DNA of 40,498 nt, taken from positions 1 through 40,498 of the forward strand of contig DASWMO010000173.1 in the NCBI GenBank assembly GCA_036399715.1. Reading direction: 5' to 3'. Positions 23,400 to 30,499 of the stretch are shown here, piece after piece. The position numbers and the translations under genes are program-made. Positions within the stretch are counted from its first letter, which is position 1, and each line of letters begins with the position of its first letter. The DNA is from DASVSE01 sp036399715. GTDB taxonomy: Bacteria; Bacteroidota; Rhodothermia; Rhodothermales; Rubricoccaceae. The notes beneath the pieces are model-generated. The model was not told the DNA's origin, ran no database searches, and worked only from the letters and a program-made list of their open reading frames with translations.

Positions 23400-24527
23400 G
23401 TGCGCCCCCTTCTCGCCGCCCTCTCGCTGCTTGCGCTCGCCGCGTGCGACTCCCAGACGCCACCGCCGCTCGCCGAGTGCCCCGGCGCCGCCGACTGCCC
23501 GGACGTGCCCGACGTCGTCGCCGGCGTAGACCTCAATGCCCTCTTTGCCGCCCCGACGGCCGCAGAGCGCGATTCGGTCGCCACCCGCCTCGCGCGCAGC
23601 GGCGGCACGGACGCTCCGCGCGCCACGCAGGCGCGAAGGGCCGACCTTGCAACGGACCCTGATGGCACGCGCTACACGCTCGTCACACTTCTCGACGCCG
23701 ACGGCCGCGAGATCACCCATGCCGTCGCACGGACGCCCGGGAACAGCGTCGGCGGGGGCAACCCACTTCCGGTCCTCTTTCTCCTCCCCGACGGCGATGG
23801 CCACGCGGCCGAGTCCAGCTTCCTGACCGGCGCGACGGCTGCGGGCCTCGACCGGACGACCGTCCAGATCGTCGTCGCCGCCCGTGGGGCCTCGCTCACG
23901 ACGCACGGGTTCTCCGCCGGATCCCCCGGGCCGGTTGTCCACACGTCCGACACCCCCGCACGCCCGTACCTCGGCGACGTGCTCGACCTGCTCGCGTTCA
24001 CGGAGCGCCTCGGGCTCGTCCCCCGCGCCGACGCCGCCCGCCTCGGTGCCGTCGGCCTCGGGCGCGGCGGTGCCGTCGCGCTCCTTGCCGCCGAGCGCGT
24101 GCCGGACCGCTTCCGGGCCCTCGCGCCGCTCGGCGCGCCGACGAGCCTCTTCGACCCGACGTTCCGCACGACGGTCCGCCAGGCCCTCTCGGGCGGGTCG
24201 GCCGGCCGCCTGCCCGCCGCCGAGACCCTCCTCGCGCCGGCCCGGGCGCTCGCCCGCGGCGAGATCTCGCTCGCCGAGGCGCGCCTGCGGATGCTCGAGC
24301 TCTCGCCCGTCGCCCTCGCCGGCCGCCTGCCGGCCACGCGCGCCTTCCACGCCTCGCCGGACGACATCGTCCCGCTCGCGCACCTCAACCGCCTCCGCGC
24401 CGAGGGCGGCGGCACCACGCTCCAGCCACGCCTGTTCGACGCTGTCCCCGAGGTCCAGCACGGAGACCTGCTGACGGACACGACGCTCCGCGGCCTGCTG
24501 TCGACCTTTTTCGGGCAGTACCTGTGA
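23400..24527 (+). CDS. Alpha/beta-hydrolase-like lipoprotein lacking the nucleophile serine
   Basis: The 375-residue lipoprotein starts at GTG 23400 with lipobox LAAC and is related to the preceding gene product. The hydrolase core is visible as PLPVLFLLPDGDGHA and LGAVGLGRGGAVALLAAERV. RALAPLGAPTS, SPDDIVPLAHLNRL and VQHGDLL follow. At the nucleophile elbow the expected Ser is Gly221 (GLGRG, codon GGG), while the likely Asp (SPDD) and His (QHGD) remain. It is therefore probably a non-catalytic or repurposed fold, perhaps a binding partner of its active paralog. Its stop codon overlaps the GNAT start as GTGA. Confidence 0.75.
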   Translation: MRPLLAALSLLALAACDSQTPPPLAECPGAADCPDVPDVVAGVDLNALFAAPTAAERDSVATRLARSGGTDAPRATQARRADLATDPDGTRYTLVTLLDADGREITHAVARTPGNSVGGGNPLPVLFLLPDGDGHAAESSFLTGATAAGLDRTTVQIVVAARGASLTTHGFSAGSPGPVVHTSDTPARPYLGDVLDLLAFTERLGLVPRADAARLGAVGLGRGGAVALLAAERVPDRFRALAPLGAPTSLFDPTFRTTVRQALSGGSAGRLPAAETLLAPARALARGEISLAEARLRMLELSPVALAGRLPATRAFHASPDDIVPLAHLNRLRAEGGGTTLQPRLFDAVPEVQHGDLLTDTTLRGLLSTFFGQYL

Positions 24528-25006
24528 GCGCGCCCGAGACCCGCGTGCCCGCCGAACCGCTTGTCGTCCGCGAGGCGCTCACCGAGGCGGACTGGCAGAC
24601 CGTCCGCGCCATCCGCGACGCCGTATTCGTCCGCGAGCAGGCGTGCCCGCCGGATGAGGAGTGGGACGCGCATGACGCCCCCGAGGCGCGCGGCCGGACG
24701 GTTCACCACCTGCTCGGGACCGTCGGCGGGGCGCCGGCGGCGTGCGCGCGGTGGCGTGCCGTCGAGGACGGTGCCGTCGCGAAGCTGGAGCGGTTCGCGG
24801 TGCTCGTCCCGTTTCGAGGGGGCGGGCGGGGGCGCGAGATCGTCGCCGCCGCGCTCGCCGCGGCGCAGACGGCCGGGCACGCGCGGTTCATGCTCTACGC
24901 ACAGTCGCACCTCGACGGGTTCTACGGATCGTTCGGGTTCGTCCCCGAGGGCGACCTGTTCTGGGAGGCCGGCATCGAGCACGTGAAGATGACGTTGGCC
25001 GATTGA
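24524..25006 (+). CDS. GNAT family N-acetyltransferase
   Basis: This 160-residue acetyl-CoA-dependent acetyltransferase starts at GTG 24524, overlapping the previous TGA by four bases. IRDAVFVREQACPPDEEWDAHD is typical of ElaA-like GNATs. KLERFAVLVPFRGGGRGREI is the acetyl-CoA pyrophosphate loop (R-G-G-G-R-G), and MLYAQSHLDGFYGSFGFVPEG carries the tyrosine near the acceptor site. The acceptor is unknown. It is the last gene of the plus-strand unit before tRNA-Glu, whose -33 element lies across the GNAT stop codon. Confidence 0.85.
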   Translation: MSAPETRVPAEPLVVREALTEADWQTVRAIRDAVFVREQACPPDEEWDAHDAPEARGRTVHHLLGTVGGAPAACARWRAVEDGAVAKLERFAVLVPFRGGGRGREIVAAALAAAQTAGHARFMLYAQSHLDGFYGSFGFVPEGDLFWEAGIEHVKMTLAD

Positions 25007-25032
25007 GCCCGCGCGGCGGCTGGCTATCTTGG
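25002..25032 (+). promoter_or_regulatory. tRNA-Glu promoter with Bacteroidota-type -33 and -7 elements
   Basis: ATTG (25002-25005), 19 bases, then TATCTTGG (25025-25032) match the known Bacteroidota pattern TTTG-N19-TAnnTTTG closely. The tRNA starts 27 bases after the -7 box. This is the best anchored promoter in the window. Confidence 0.7.
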
Positions 25033-25058
25033 GCGTCCGCTCGGGAAGAGCGGGCCTC

Positions 25059-25131
25059 GCCGCGTTCGTCTAGAGGCCTAGGACGTCGCCCTCTCACGGC
25101 GGTAACACGGGTTCAAATCCCGTACGCGGTA
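25059..25131 (+). tRNA. tRNA-Glu, anticodon CTC
   Basis: The acceptor arms GCCGCGT (25059-25065) and ACGCGGT (25124-25130) pair with one G-T wobble at the first position; discriminator A is at 25131. The D-arm TCGTCTAGAGGCCTAGGA is typical of tRNA-Glu. The anticodon stem TCGCC/GGCGG encloses CTCTCAC with CTC at 25093-25095, and the T-arm is ACGGGTTCAAATCCCGT. CCA is not encoded. It decodes GAG, a very common codon at this GC content. Confidence 0.95.
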
Positions 25132-25136
25132 CACAA

Positions 25137-25171
25137 AACGCCCCGGCGCTCATCTGCAGCGCCGGGGCGTT
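25137..25171. terminator. Bidirectional terminator between tRNA-Glu and the T9SS protein gene
   Basis: AACGCCCCGGCGCT (25137-25150) pairs perfectly with AGCGCCGGGGCGTT (25158-25171) over a 7-base loop. The flanks are A-rich on the left and T-containing on the right, so it can serve both the tRNA and the convergent minus-strand gene. Confidence 0.75.
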
Positions 25172-25239
25172 GTCATGGTGACCACCTGACGTCTCCAGCG
25201 AGGCGGCCCCGCGCCCCGATGGGCGCAGGGCCGGCCGCA

Positions 25240-27810
25240 TCAGCGCGTCACGACGAGGCGCTGCGTGAGGACGACGGCGGCCGCGTCCTCGCCCCGAACC
25301 TCGGCGCGGACGACGTAGACGCCTGCGGCGAGCACGCCGTCGGCGAGGCGCAGCGAGTGGGCGCCGGCGCCGAGCGGGCCATCGGCGAGGACGGCCACGC
25401 GGCGGCCGAGCGCATCGAAGACGCCGACCGAGACCGTCGCCGGGGTGGCGAGGTCGAGGGCGAGCGCAGCGCCGCCCGCCGTCGGGTTCGGGCGCGGCGC
25501 TGAGAGGGCCGCCGCGCCCGCGACGCCGGGCTCGGCCGCGACGGCCCCGCGGCCGAGGACGAGCGTGAACCGCGCCGGGCCCGTCGCCCGAGCCAGCGGC
25601 GCGCCGAGCGCGAGCGGATCGCGCGCCGGGGCCGCCGTCCGGCTGGCCGGCATCGAGAAGGCGTACTCGGGCGTCGTCCGCAGGTCCACGACGGCCCCGT
25701 CGACGTTGTCGCGGAGCTGGACCGTCCACTCGGCTGGCAGGTTGTCGAGCGTCGGCCACGCGATCACGAGGTCGCCGCCGGCGGCGACGCCGGCCGTCCG
25801 GGCGTCGACCTGAAGCGGGATCTCGACCGTGCCGCTGCCCTCCGGGCGGGCGTCGATGGCGAGCTGGACCGGGCCGGCGGCGCTCGTCGCCTCGGACGAG
25901 AGCAGCACGTAATCCGCGTCGGGCGAGAGCATCGCGACGGCGTCGAGCGCGTCGCGGCCGGCGGCCGCGTCGGCTTGGCCGACCGTGACGAAGGCCTCGC
26001 TCCGCATCGCGCTGCCGTCGGCGCGGCGCAGTTCGAGCCCGACGACGGTCTCGGTCCCGGCCTCGCGGCCGTAGAATGGCCCTCCCGATGCCGCCGTCGG
26101 CGCGGACGCGCGGAGCGTCGGTGCGGCGGCGTTGGCCTTTACCCAGAAGCCCTGGAACGGCGCGACGATGCCGCCAGCGAGGCTGCCTGCCGTCCCGTTC
26201 CACACGAGGTAACTCGCCGTGGTCGGGTTGTAGACGTAAACCGAGGCATCGAGGCCCGTGCGGGCCGAGGCGTCCCAGTCGAACCAGCGGCTGAAGGGGT
26301 TGCCGAGCAGGTTCCAGCCGTCGTCGGCCGGCGCGCCGGTGTTGGTGTACGTGAGCGTCGCGAAGGAGAACGGGCTCGGAGCCGAGGCGCCCGTGACCGA
26401 GAGTGTCTTGGGGAAGGTGCCCTGCGTGCCCGGCGTGTTCGGGTCGTCGTCGGTGTAGACGTAGACGAAGTAGCCGACGCCCGCGCCGGCGAAGTTCGAG
26501 AGCGCCGCCGGGGTCGCGTAGCCCGTGTTGAGCGTGCCCGTGAGGGACTCGACGTACGAGTACACGTTGGGCGCGCCGGCCGGGTTGTCCGCGCCGGGGA
26601 TGCCCTGCGTGGCGATGGGCGCGAGGAGCGTCTGGAGCGTCACCGCGCTCACGGGCGAGGCGAGCATGCGCCAGCCCTCGGTGCCCGTCAGCGTGGCCGT
26701 GAGTGGACCGGCAGACTCCGTGTTCTGGAAGTACTGAAGGGCGTTGGTGCCGTTGCCGGCCGACGACATCACGTCGAGGTCGCCGTCGCCGTCAAGGTCG
26801 GCGATGCCGGGCTGGACGCCCGAGGCCCCCGTGTCGATGAGCCCGAACGGGTTCGTGACGGCGGCGGCAAAGACGGGCGCAGCACCCGGACCTGCCGTGT
26901 TCTGGAAATAGGAAAAGTTGCCGCTGGCGGTCTGCGCCAGGATGTCGAGGTCGCCGTCGCGGTCAAAGTCGGCCGCCGTCGGCTGGTTGTATGAGGCGGC
27001 TCCGGTCCCGACGAGCCCAAAGGGGTTCGTGACGGCGGCGGCAAAGACGGGGGCGTTGCCCCGGCCCGCTGTGTTCTGGCGGTAGATGAAGTTGCCGGCG
27101 TTGTTTCCACTCAGGACATCGATGTCGCCGTCGCCGTCGAAGTCGGCCGCCGTGGTGCCATTGAAGGTGCCGCTGATGCCGAGCGACGTCGCCGCACCAA
27201 AGGCCGGGGCCGTCGCCGTGCCGGTGTTGAAGATGGTGCTGGTGGCACCGGTCTGGAGACCCACCGCGATGTCGAGGTCGCCGTCCCCGTCAAGGTCGGC
27301 GAGGCTGGGCGAGGTGAACCCACCGACATCAATGAGGCCGAAGGGACTGTTGACCGGCGCGGCAAACGTGGGCGCAACACCTGCCCCGGCCGTGTTCTGG
27401 TAGTAGGTGAAGATGCCCGTGTTGCCGCCGGCGAGCATGTCCTCGTCGCCGTCGCTGTCGAGGTCGCCGAACGCAGCGACGATGTAGGTCGTCGGGGCAT
27501 TCGTGCCGGAGGGTGCCACGTACCCGAAGGGGTTCGTAGTGGGCGCACCGAATGTCGCGACGAGGCTCTGAGCCGTAGACGGCGTACCGGGCACTCCAAT
27601 CGTCTGTGCGCTCGGGTTGGCTCCCGGCTTGCGCGTGGCGTCCTGCGCGTTCGCCGAGGCGGCCCCGGCGAGGACGGCGAGAGAGACGCCGCCGAGGGCA
27701 CACGCGCGGCGGAGGGCGGCGAGGCGGCGCTCGGCGCGGACGTGGCTGGCACGGATAGCGGTCCAGCTGAGTTGCCTGGAGGTCGAGGTCGGGCGGGAGC
27801 GGAGAGACAT
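25240..27810 (-). CDS. Large secreted FG-GAP/VCBS repeat protein with type IX secretion sorting domain
   Basis: The 856-residue surface or secreted protein starts at ATG 27810, with a long basic n-region and a signal peptide ending in ASANAQ. About five FG-GAP-type repeats of roughly 65 residues follow (residues about 80-370). Each has a calcium-loop motif such as DLDSDGDED, DLDGDGDLD or DFDGDGDID, and a phrase like YFQNTAGPGAAPVFAAAVTNPFG. A middle beta-sandwich region (GWRMLASPVSAVTLQTLLAP, DGWNLLGNPFSRWFDWD) is typical of T9SS cargo. The C-terminus has APRPNPTAGGAALALDL, VGVFDALGRRVAVLADG, GVYVVRAE and QRLVVTR, the type A sorting domain that is cleaved when cargo is attached or released. 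Function unknown; adhesion or binding is plausible. Confidence 0.9.
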   Translation of the reverse strand: MSLRSRPTSTSRQLSWTAIRASHVRAERRLAALRRACALGGVSLAVLAGAASANAQDATRKPGANPSAQTIGVPGTPSTAQSLVATFGAPTTNPFGYVAPSGTNAPTTYIVAAFGDLDSDGDEDMLAGGNTGIFTYYQNTAGAGVAPTFAAPVNSPFGLIDVGGFTSPSLADLDGDGDLDIAVGLQTGATSTIFNTGTATAPAFGAATSLGISGTFNGTTAADFDGDGDIDVLSGNNAGNFIYRQNTAGRGNAPVFAAAVTNPFGLVGTGAASYNQPTAADFDRDGDLDILAQTASGNFSYFQNTAGPGAAPVFAAAVTNPFGLIDTGASGVQPGIADLDGDGDLDVMSSAGNGTNALQYFQNTESAGPLTATLTGTEGWRMLASPVSAVTLQTLLAPIATQGIPGADNPAGAPNVYSYVESLTGTLNTGYATPAALSNFAGAGVGYFVYVYTDDDPNTPGTQGTFPKTLSVTGASAPSPFSFATLTYTNTGAPADDGWNLLGNPFSRWFDWDASARTGLDASVYVYNPTTASYLVWNGTAGSLAGGIVAPFQGFWVKANAAAPTLRASAPTAASGGPFYGREAGTETVVGLELRRADGSAMRSEAFVTVGQADAAAGRDALDAVAMLSPDADYVLLSSEATSAAGPVQLAIDARPEGSGTVEIPLQVDARTAGVAAGGDLVIAWPTLDNLPAEWTVQLRDNVDGAVVDLRTTPEYAFSMPASRTAAPARDPLALGAPLARATGPARFTLVLGRGAVAAEPGVAGAAALSAPRPNPTAGGAALALDLATPATVSVGVFDALGRRVAVLADGPLGAGAHSLRLADGVLAAGVYVVRAEVRGEDAAAVVLTQRLVVTR

Positions 27811-27831
27811 GGGGTTGCGGGAGAACGTCTT

Positions 27832-27839
27832 GCAACCTA
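27832..27839 (-). promoter_or_regulatory. Candidate promoter of the FG-GAP protein gene
   Basis: On the minus strand TAGGTTGC lies 21 bases before ATG 27810, inside an AT-rich patch. ACTTG is found 17 bases further upstream. The patch itself is unlike coding DNA and supports starting at 27810. Confidence 0.4.
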
Positions 27840-27900
27840 GGGGTTTGAATCCAGAACAAGTAGATGACCCAGACATGTGAACGCGCCCAAAACGACGCCA

Positions 27901-27926
27901 CCCCGCCGTCGATGCTGACGGCGGGG
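27901..27926 (-). terminator. Terminator of the tig-clpP unit
   Basis: CCCCGCCGTC (27901-27910) pairs with GACGGCGGGG (27917-27926) over a 6-base loop. On the minus strand the stem is followed by TGGCGTCGTTTTGGG. It begins 24 bases after the clpP stop. Confidence 0.65.
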
Positions 27927-27950
27927 CGGCATGGAAGGGGGCGGCGAAGA

Positions 27951-28697
27951 CTACTCGGCCGCCGGGGGTGCGTCCTCGGACGCCTTCTCCATCTCGACGA
28001 TGTCCTTGGCCGGCTCGCCGACGCCCGCGCCGAGGATCGTGTCGATGATGCCGTAATCCTTGGCCGTCTCGGGGCTCATGAAATTGTCCCGCTCGGTGTC
28101 CTTCTCGATCCGCTCGACGGGCTGGCCCGTGTGGTGCGCGATGATCTCGTTGAGCCGCTGGCGGATGAACAGGATCTCGCGGGCCTGGATCTCGATCTCC
28201 GTCGCCTGCCCGCCGCCGCCGCCCGAAGGCTGGTGGATCATGATGCGCGAGTTGGGCAGCGCCGTCCGCTTGCCCTTGGCGCCGCCGAGCAGGAAGATCG
28301 AGCCCATCGACGCGGCCAGGCCGACGCAGATCGTCGCCACGTCGGGCTTGACGAACTGCATCGTGTCGTAAACGGCCATGCCTGAGTAGACCGACCCGCC
28401 GGGCGAGTTGACGTACAGGTTGATGTCCTTGTCGGGGTCCTCGGCGGCGAGGAACAGCAACTGCGCGACGGCCAGGTTGGCCGTCATGTCGTTGACAGGC
28501 GTCCCGAAGAGGATGATGCGGTCCTTGAGGAGCCGCGAGAAGATGTCGTACGAGCGCTCGCCGCGGCTCGTCTGCTCGACGACCATCGGGACGAGGGCGT
28601 TGATGGGCGCGGCGTCGAAGCCGGCCGAGGCGATGCCGGCAGGCATCGACGTGATGCCCTTGGCGAAGCGGACGAAGTCGCTGACGTGGGAGTCCAT
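27951..28697 (-). CDS. clpP: ATP-dependent Clp protease proteolytic subunit ClpP
   Basis: ClpP is the serine peptidase of the ClpXP/ClpAP machine. The 248-residue protein starts at ATG 28697. It contains VNSPGGSVYSGMAVYDTMQ, the catalytic Ser130 in GLAASMGSIFLLGGAKGKR, His155 in RIMIHQPSGGGGGQATEIEI and Asp204 in TERDNFMSPETAKDYGIID. The first 40 residues are longer than in E. coli and may include a propeptide; the C-terminal tail is acidic and Ala/Pro-rich. It follows trigger factor on the same strand, the order seen in many bacteria, but clpX is not in the window. A 10-bp hairpin in the 122-base gap may modulate expression. Confidence 0.96.
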   Translation of the reverse strand: MDSHVSDFVRFAKGITSMPAGIASAGFDAAPINALVPMVVEQTSRGERSYDIFSRLLKDRIILFGTPVNDMTANLAVAQLLFLAAEDPDKDINLYVNSPGGSVYSGMAVYDTMQFVKPDVATICVGLAASMGSIFLLGGAKGKRTALPNSRIMIHQPSGGGGGQATEIEIQAREILFIRQRLNEIIAHHTGQPVERIEKDTERDNFMSPETAKDYGIIDTILGAGVGEPAKDIVEMEKASEDAPPAAE

Positions 28698-28783
28698 GTT
28701 CGGGGGTGGGCTGGAGGAGTGTCGGGCGGGTTCACCCGAGGCGGGCGGCGCGGTTCCGGTCCGGCCGGGATGGGGACGGGCAG

Positions 28784-28811
28784 GCGGCGGAGAAGATGCA
28801 GTCTCCGCCGC
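28784..28811 (-). terminator. Hairpin between tig and clpP
   Basis: GCGGCGGAGA (28784-28793) pairs perfectly with TCTCCGCCGC (28802-28811) over 8 bases, starting 9 bases after the tig stop. No T tract follows on the minus strand, so it may be a partial terminator or an RNA-stabilising stem. Confidence 0.45.
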
Positions 28812-28819
28812 GCCCCTCT

Positions 28820-30187
28820 CTACGACTCGCCGCGCTCGGCCTTCTCGCGCTCCAGGTCCTCGCGCGTCTTGTCGACGACCGTGAACCGGCGCTCGAGGGC
28901 GTCGAAGACCTGGCGGTTGAGCAGGTGGTCCGCCATCTGCTCCAGCATCTGGGGCTGGCTCTTGAGGTACTGGCGGACCATCTCGGCGTCGCCGCCCTGG
29001 CCGGCGAGGCGGCCGAACTCGGCGTCGAGGGCGTCCTCGCCGACCTCGATGCCTTCCTCGCGGACGAGGGCGTCCTTGACGAGCAGCCAGCGGACCTGGC
29101 CTTCGGCGCGCTCGCGGTTCTGCTCGCGGAACGCCTCGACGTCGAACGTCGGCGGGAGGGCGCCACGGCCGCGCTGGCGCGTCTCGTCGAGCATCGCGTC
29201 AAGGGCGCCTTCGATGAGGACCTCGGGGACGGCGATGTCGGCGTGGGCGTTGACGAACTGGTCGACCATCTTGGCTTCGAGCGCCTGCTGCGAGCGCTGC
29301 GTCCACGACCGCTCCAGCTCCTCGCGGACCTCGGTGCGGAGCTCCTCGACGGTCTCGGCCTTGCCCTGCGTCTGCTCGCGGACGAACGCCTCGTCGAGTT
29401 CGGGCACGATGCGGAGCTTGACGTCGGTGACCGTCACGTCGTAGCGGTCCGTGTGGTCCTCGTGGTCGTGCTCCTCGTCGTGGTCGTGGAGGTGCGGGAG
29501 CTCGACGCGGACGGTGTCGCCGACCGTCTTGCCCGTGAGGGCGGCGAGCATCTCGGGCCGGAGGTCCGGGTTGGAGAGGACGAGGCGGGCGCCATTCTGC
29601 GTGCCGCCGGTCGTCTCGCCCTCGGCGTCGACGGGCGTGATGTCGACGATGGCCGTGTGCTCGGCGGCGAGGGCCGTGCCCTCGGGCGCGTCCTCTTCGG
29701 TCGCGGCGAGGTCGCGGCGGCGCTGCACGTCGGCCTCGATGTCCTCGTCGGTGAAGGCACGGACGAGGCGGGTCACGGGGACCCCGTCGAGGTCCGCGAG
29801 GGCGATCTCGGGGCGGACGCCGAACATCACGACGGCGCGGAGGTCGGCGCCGGGCGTCGTGGGGTCGAAGTCGAGCTCGGCGAGGCGCGGCTGGCCGATG
29901 ACGTCGAGCTCGGCCGGCTCAGCGACGACTTCGCGGAAGGCGTCGCCGATGGCCTGCTCGGCGATCTCGACGGCGACCTGCGGGCCGACCATCTTGCGGA
30001 CGACCGTGAGGGGCACCTTGCCAGGGCGGAAGCCCTTGAGGTTCATCTGGCCGCGCTGCTTCTTGAGCGCCTCGGCGACGAGCGGCTCGAGGGCGGCGGC
30101 GGGGACGAACACGTCGAGGGCGTAGTCGACGTCGGTGACGGGGCGGATCGTGGTCGTGCGCTCGGGGGCGCCGGTCGTGTCGGGCAT
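28820..30187 (-). CDS. tig: Trigger factor, ribosome-associated chaperone, with a His-rich insertion
   Basis: The 455-residue chaperone binds at the ribosome exit tunnel. The start is ATG 30187. The ribosome-binding domain has LKKQRGQMNLKGFRPGKVPL (signature GFRPGKVP, 52-59) and KMVGPQVAVEIAEQAIGDAF. The central PPIase-like domain (about 165-262) is degenerate. Where an FKBP flap would be, it carries PHLHDHDEEHDHEDHTD, with six His between 232 and 245. The C-terminal SurA-like helical domain (ELDEAFVREQTQGKAETVEEL to LLNRQVFDALERRF) is complete. The His/Asp cluster could bind Ni or Zn, as known for some metal chaperones, but this is inference. A TACGTTCG box lies 56 bases upstream; clpP follows. 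Confidence 0.94.
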   Translation of the reverse strand: MPDTTGAPERTTTIRPVTDVDYALDVFVPAAALEPLVAEALKKQRGQMNLKGFRPGKVPLTVVRKMVGPQVAVEIAEQAIGDAFREVVAEPAELDVIGQPRLAELDFDPTTPGADLRAVVMFGVRPEIALADLDGVPVTRLVRAFTDEDIEADVQRRRDLAATEEDAPEGTALAAEHTAIVDITPVDAEGETTGGTQNGARLVLSNPDLRPEMLAALTGKTVGDTVRVELPHLHDHDEEHDHEDHTDRYDVTVTDVKLRIVPELDEAFVREQTQGKAETVEELRTEVREELERSWTQRSQQALEAKMVDQFVNAHADIAVPEVLIEGALDAMLDETRQRGRGALPPTFDVEAFREQNRERAEGQVRWLLVKDALVREEGIEVGEDALDAEFGRLAGQGGDAEMVRQYLKSQPQMLEQMADHLLNRQVFDALERRFTVVDKTREDLEREKAERGES

Positions 30188-30298
30188 GTCGGGGGCCGGC
30201 CAGAGTCGGCCGTCGGGAAGGGTCGGAAGTCGGGACGAACGCCGAACGTAGCCGTTCGGAGCCCGCGGGGCGGTGGAGAATGCGGGGATGGACGGCCC
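30188..30298. other. Leader and promoter region of tig
   Basis: This is the part of the 312-bp gap between tig and the next gene that lies outside the 21-bp array. On the minus strand it holds the tig leader, with a GGCCGGC-rich stretch next to the ATG, and the box TACGTTCG at 30243-30250. No reading frame is credible here. Confidence 0.5.
30243..30250 (-). promoter_or_regulatory. -7 promoter box of tig
   Basis: TACGTTCG on the minus strand fits the TAnnTTcG boxes seen at other genes here, 56 bases before the tig ATG. The 21-bp repeat array begins about 50 bases further upstream. Confidence 0.45.
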
Positions 30299-30495
30299 GG
30301 ACGCCTCGTCCCCGGAGCGGATCGTGACGGTCCTGAACCGGGGAGCTACGTCCCCGGAGCGCGGAGGCCCGTCCCCGACCCTCGGACGCCCGTCCCAAGA
30401 GCGCGGACGCACCTCCTCCGGACTGCGGACGCACATCCCCGGACTGCGGACGGCCGTCCCCGGAGCGCGTCGTGATGTCCCCGGCGCGGGGACGG
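30299..30495. repeat. Degenerate tandem array with 21-bp period (array A)
   Basis: About nine consecutive units, eight of exactly 21 bp and one of 22 (30404-30425), share the core ACGCCCGTCCCCGGAGCG in plus-strand reading. Clean units are at 30341-30361, 30383-30403, 30426-30446 and 30447-30467. The array starts 5 bases after the stop codon of the metalloprotease-barrel gene on the minus strand and lies upstream of the tig promoter. Unit divergence is roughly a quarter of positions. It is open in several frames because 21 is a multiple of three and the DNA is GC-rich; I see no support for translation. Confidence 0.75.
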
Positions 30496-30499
30496 TCGG

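Noticed and set aside
30299..30495. CRISPR array
   Set aside because: The repeats are contiguous 21-mers with no spacers and no cas genes are nearby. The same holds for 38236-38484.
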